A stretch of DNA of 64,000 nt, from the NCBI GenBank assembly GCA_949825025.1, contig OX463785.1, positions 23,313,971-23,377,970 on the forward strand. The letters are read 5' to 3'. The stretch comes from Siphlonurus alternatus (Eukaryota; Arthropoda; Insecta; Ephemeroptera; Siphlonuridae). The notes beneath the pieces were generated by a model, which was not told where the DNA came from, ran no database searches, and saw only the letters and a list, made by a program, of their open reading frames with translations. The translations under genes were made by a program, and so were the position numbers. Every line of letters starts with the position of its first letter. Within the stretch, counting starts at the first letter, position 1. Shown in pieces: positions 61,901 to 64,000 of this stretch.

Positions 61901-62584
61901 ACTTACTCATTGTCAAAACTCCCTTACTATCGAAATGGACAAAATGATGGCAAACATTTTTAATAAACATCCTTCTGTATTTGAAATTAAATAATAAGTT
62001 ACATCGCAAAATAAAAAATAAAAATTGATCTTCAGACTGGTCTGAAAGGTATATATTTAGTTCTCAACATAGCAAGAAAATATTACAATTTAAATTATTA
62101 TTTTATATATCTTGGGATATTTACAACTACTAAATATAACATATGTAAATAAACAAAAATATAATTATATAAATATATACATTAAACGTTAGTCATATAA
62201 TGTTAAAGAAAAAATAGGGAGTATTATATAATTAAATAATTATCAGATAGAGGCTTCAAGTCAGCTGATTCCCATCGTCCTATCCAAACCTATTTAAAAA
62301 AAACTCGAAATTGCCTTTTTTGGCATTAAAGAAATTTTTAAAACGAAATAAGTTCTAGTCATTGTCAGAATACCCTTAAATGGAAGGGGGGGGGGTAGGT
62401 GATTATCTTTAATTGTTACTTAGAAAAAATATCAAATTTTCCAACATGGCGGCTTTCATTAGAAAATTTTCACACCGGAGAACAACACCATTATTATATG
62501 TACCGACTTACCCAATGCCTTCATATACTCATCAAAATTCTCGCTAGACGCCAGCTTGTATTTTCTGCCCAGGTAATTCGACAT
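58969..62584 (-). CDS. FABP: FABP paralogue 7, complete gene with canonical ligand triad
   Basis: Complete FABP-family protein of 132 residues. Exons: 62512-62584, 61075-61247, 59817-59915, 58969-59022 (stop TAA). Exon 1 reads MSNYLGRKYKLASSENFDEY. Exon 2 has VNMVLRKIGN, then EGVEFDEVTPDGRKVK, so the usual LGEE is EGVE. Exon 3 starts TVMTVEGN and has TIERTF (Arg106). Exon 4 reads LFTVGDIICTRKYQLVQ and is the only copy here with the full Arg106, Arg126, Tyr128 set of classical FABPs. The exon 4 acceptor has a competing TTTACAG 10 nt downstream; using it would shift the frame. Intron 1 contains a 350-bp foldback and a MITE ending about 28 bp from exon 1. Confidence 0.95.
59497..59718. repeat. 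Dispersed 220-bp repeat, copy 2
   Basis: Collinear with 11943-12163, same orientation; lies in intron 3 of gene 7. Confidence 0.7.
60333..60468 (-). mobile_element. SINE 3' end with (AAT)n tail
   Basis: Minus-strand reading GGCAAGTACCCATAGATAGG GTTCAG then (AAT)n; similar to the AAGTACCCAATAGGGTTTGA 3' end of the 5S-headed SINE. Truncated by the MITE end at 60469. Confidence 0.5.
60469..60529. mobile_element. Solitary end of the AATGGACAACATACATGA MITE
   Basis: Only the right 61 bp of the element remains (GCATAATTTGGTACCCTCTA through TTGTCCATT), joined directly to a SINE-like fragment on the left. Confidence 0.65.
61056..61083 (-). promoter_or_regulatory. Nuclear-receptor half-site cluster, gene 7 intron 2
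   Basis: Three TGACCT (plus reading) at 61056, 61066 and 61078, giving direct repeats spaced by 4 and 6 across the exon 2 donor. Confidence 0.4.
61282..61631. mobile_element. 350-bp foldback in gene 7 intron 1
   Basis: Ends TTTAAAGGTATACAGGCCTC and complement. The arms include AATCAACATTCG, GCGAAGTCGC and CTTGATGACGTCAC; TGACGTCA-type boxes occur three times near the centre. Confidence 0.8.
62250..62484. mobile_element. Relative of the GAGGCTTCAAGT MITE in gene 7 intron 1
   Basis: Begins GAGGCTTCAAGTCAGCTGAT, preceded by TA, and shares CTCGAAATTGC, TTTTTTGGCATTAAAG and GAAAATTTTC. It ends about 28 bp from exon 1. A 27-bp fragment of the same end occurs at 62954-62980. Confidence 0.65.
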
Positions 62585-62642
62585 GCTTTTGGACGTCTTC
62601 CAACCAAAATTTTTAACTACTGACTTGACGAATTTACAGAGG

Positions 62643-62672
62643 TTATCTTATCTGAGAAGCTCGGCCAGATAA
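62643..62672. promoter_or_regulatory. GATA motif cluster upstream of gene 7
   Basis: Overlapping AGATAAGATAA on the minus strand (62643-62653, 59-69 bp upstream of the ATG) and AGATAA on the plus strand (62667-62672). It is the densest GATA cluster among the promoters; no clear TATA box is seen. Confidence 0.5.
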
Positions 62673-63074
62673 AATTGTTGATACAGATTTCACTTACTAA
62701 AAATATCGATTTGATTAGAACTCCCATATAATCATGCAACCACTAATTTTATTTTTAATATTCGGATATAAATAATTAATATAAAAATTATTACACCTTA
62801 AAAATAATATCAGATGGAATGTTTTCGATCAGAAGTATTAAATTTATTAGTTTTATACTTCAGAATAAATTTAATAAAAAATTGGAAGTTAAATTAGACA
62901 TTCCTTAAATTTTTCACCTCAGACTTCAACAAAAAGCAAGGGTAATCCGTTATGGAGGCTTCAGGTCAGCTGATTTTTCGGTTCTAATAGTATAATCTAA
63001 TGATGTACAAAAGAAAGAAAAAAAAATCCGACTTATTTGGAAATATAATACATTAAATTGTTATATAATATTAC

Positions 63075-63406
63075 AATGGACAACATACATGAAATTTTTT
63101 TATTGCAGAAATGAATAGAGGGTACCAAATTATGCTACTCTGAATTTTTTCAGATTTTTTTGAAACCCAGAATTATTTTTAAATAATTATTGAAAGTGCG
63201 GCCACGCCCCCTGGAGGCGTCAATAGGCGTCCAGTCTCTATCCTTTTTATTAAGAATTCAGAGGTGCCAACTGAAATCACAGGACTTTCAATAATTATTT
63301 AAAAATAGTTCCGGGTCTCAAAAAAATCTGAAAAAATTCAGAGTAGCATAATTTGGTGCCCTCTATTCATTTCTGCAATAAAAATTTTTCATGTATGTTG
63401 TCAATT
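63075..63406. mobile_element. Foldback MITE, AATGGACAACATACATGA subfamily, copy 3
   Basis: Same ends and the same centre orientation as 46549-46871 (GCGGCCACGCCCCCTGGAGG). It lies between genes 7 and 8. Confidence 0.8.
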
Positions 63407-63864
63407 CCTAATTACAGTGATCACGACTTCGGCATTTAACTCCCACTCTTGAAAATTGTCAAACATTAGGTTAACGTTAATTAATTTTACCATTGATTTA
63501 TTATACTCTTTGCATTTGATTCATAACACGAATCCTGGTTCAAATATGGCTCAATAGCTATGCAGTATTTTCCATAAAATGTATTATATAAAAATAATTT
63601 TGTTTTCTAAAAAAATATATTAATACATTAATATTTACAAGTATTTTTTATTCTAAAAATAAGATTAATTGTTTGATAATTTATACTAAACATTTATATA
63701 GTTTATTTTATTAAAAATTATTTTTTAATAAAAAAATAAAAATTTATTCAAATAATTTTAGGTTTTTATTTAATATTTTTTGTAAACACATAGATAGAAT
63801 TGTATTTTCATTTGCATGAATGATGATAATCAAAATACATTGAAAGATTGTTTTACACATCAAA

Positions 63865-63918
63865 TTATTCAACAAGCTTAAACTTGCTAGTGCACACAAC
63901 ATCTCCAGCTGTTAATAC
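63865..63918 (-). CDS. FABP: FABP paralogue 8, last exon only
   Basis: Final coding exon of a further FABP gene whose other exons lie right of the window. It reads VLTAGDVVCTSKFKLVE and stops with TAA; the acceptor at 63919-63920 is a good AG after a pyrimidine-rich tract. The ligand Arg126 of the family is Ser here and position 128 is Phe. Codon use is more AT-rich than in genes 5-7. An AATAAA on the minus strand lies at about 63766, roughly 95 nt past the stop. Confidence 0.85.
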   Translation of the reverse strand, partial: VLTAGDVVCTSKFKLVE

Positions 63919-64000
63919 CTGCGAACAAAACAAATAAAAATTGTTGTTAAGTTTTAAAATGTTGATTCATATTCAAAGCAAATTGTTTTTTATATTAATC

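Overview
The window is AT-rich animal nuclear DNA with spliceosomal introns, long poly-A runs, a non-LTR retrotransposon, a 5S-rRNA-headed SINE and many foldback or MITE-like elements. Its only recognisable host genes form one head-to-tail array of fatty acid-binding protein (FABP, intracellular lipid-binding protein family) paralogues, all on the minus strand. Protein style (GDVVCTR-type last strand, NFDEYMKALG first exon) and the LINE and SINE types suggest an arthropod, possibly a chelicerate. That assignment is an inference; no species can be named from the sequence alone.

Layout, reading the array in plus coordinates. Gene 1 (exons 1-3 at 20376-20448, 9532-9704, 3141-3239; last exon not found, probably beyond the left edge) has very large introns that host a LINE, a 34-bp minisatellite and several MITEs. 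Gene 2 is at 24091-27519, gene 3 at 28688-32697, gene 4 at 35180-38307, gene 5 at 39973-45749, gene 6 at 47933-53280, gene 7 at 58969-62584. Gene 8 is represented only by its last exon at 63865-63918. Each complete gene has the same four-exon plan: 73 bp coding, 173 bp (176 in gene 2), 99 bp, then 48-57 bp, with intron phases 1-0-0, giving proteins of 130-133 residues. Exons are GC-rich islands in about 30% GC surroundings.

The proteins are predicted cytosolic carriers of fatty acids or other hydrophobic ligands. Arg106 is kept in every copy with exon 3. The second ligand Arg (126) is lost in genes 4 and 8, and Tyr128 is kept only in gene 7, so ligand preferences have probably diverged. Five of seven promoters carry GATA-factor motifs (WGATAR) close to the start codon. 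The start of intron 2 in five paralogues carries clustered nuclear-receptor half-sites (AGGTCA), including inverted repeats with a 1-base spacer. Together these suggest shared lipid- or hormone-responsive, possibly gut or fat-body, control; this is an inference.

Most of the remaining sequence is repeat debris. A superfamily of roughly 310-450 bp foldback elements has ends starting AATGG(A) and, in several copies, central TGACGTCA boxes. There are other foldbacks of 100-420 bp, TA-flanked MITEs next to two promoters, and a SINE family with a 5S rRNA head. Some insertions now touch gene structure, notably at the exon 3 acceptor and the 3' end of gene 5 and at the exon 2 acceptor of gene 1.
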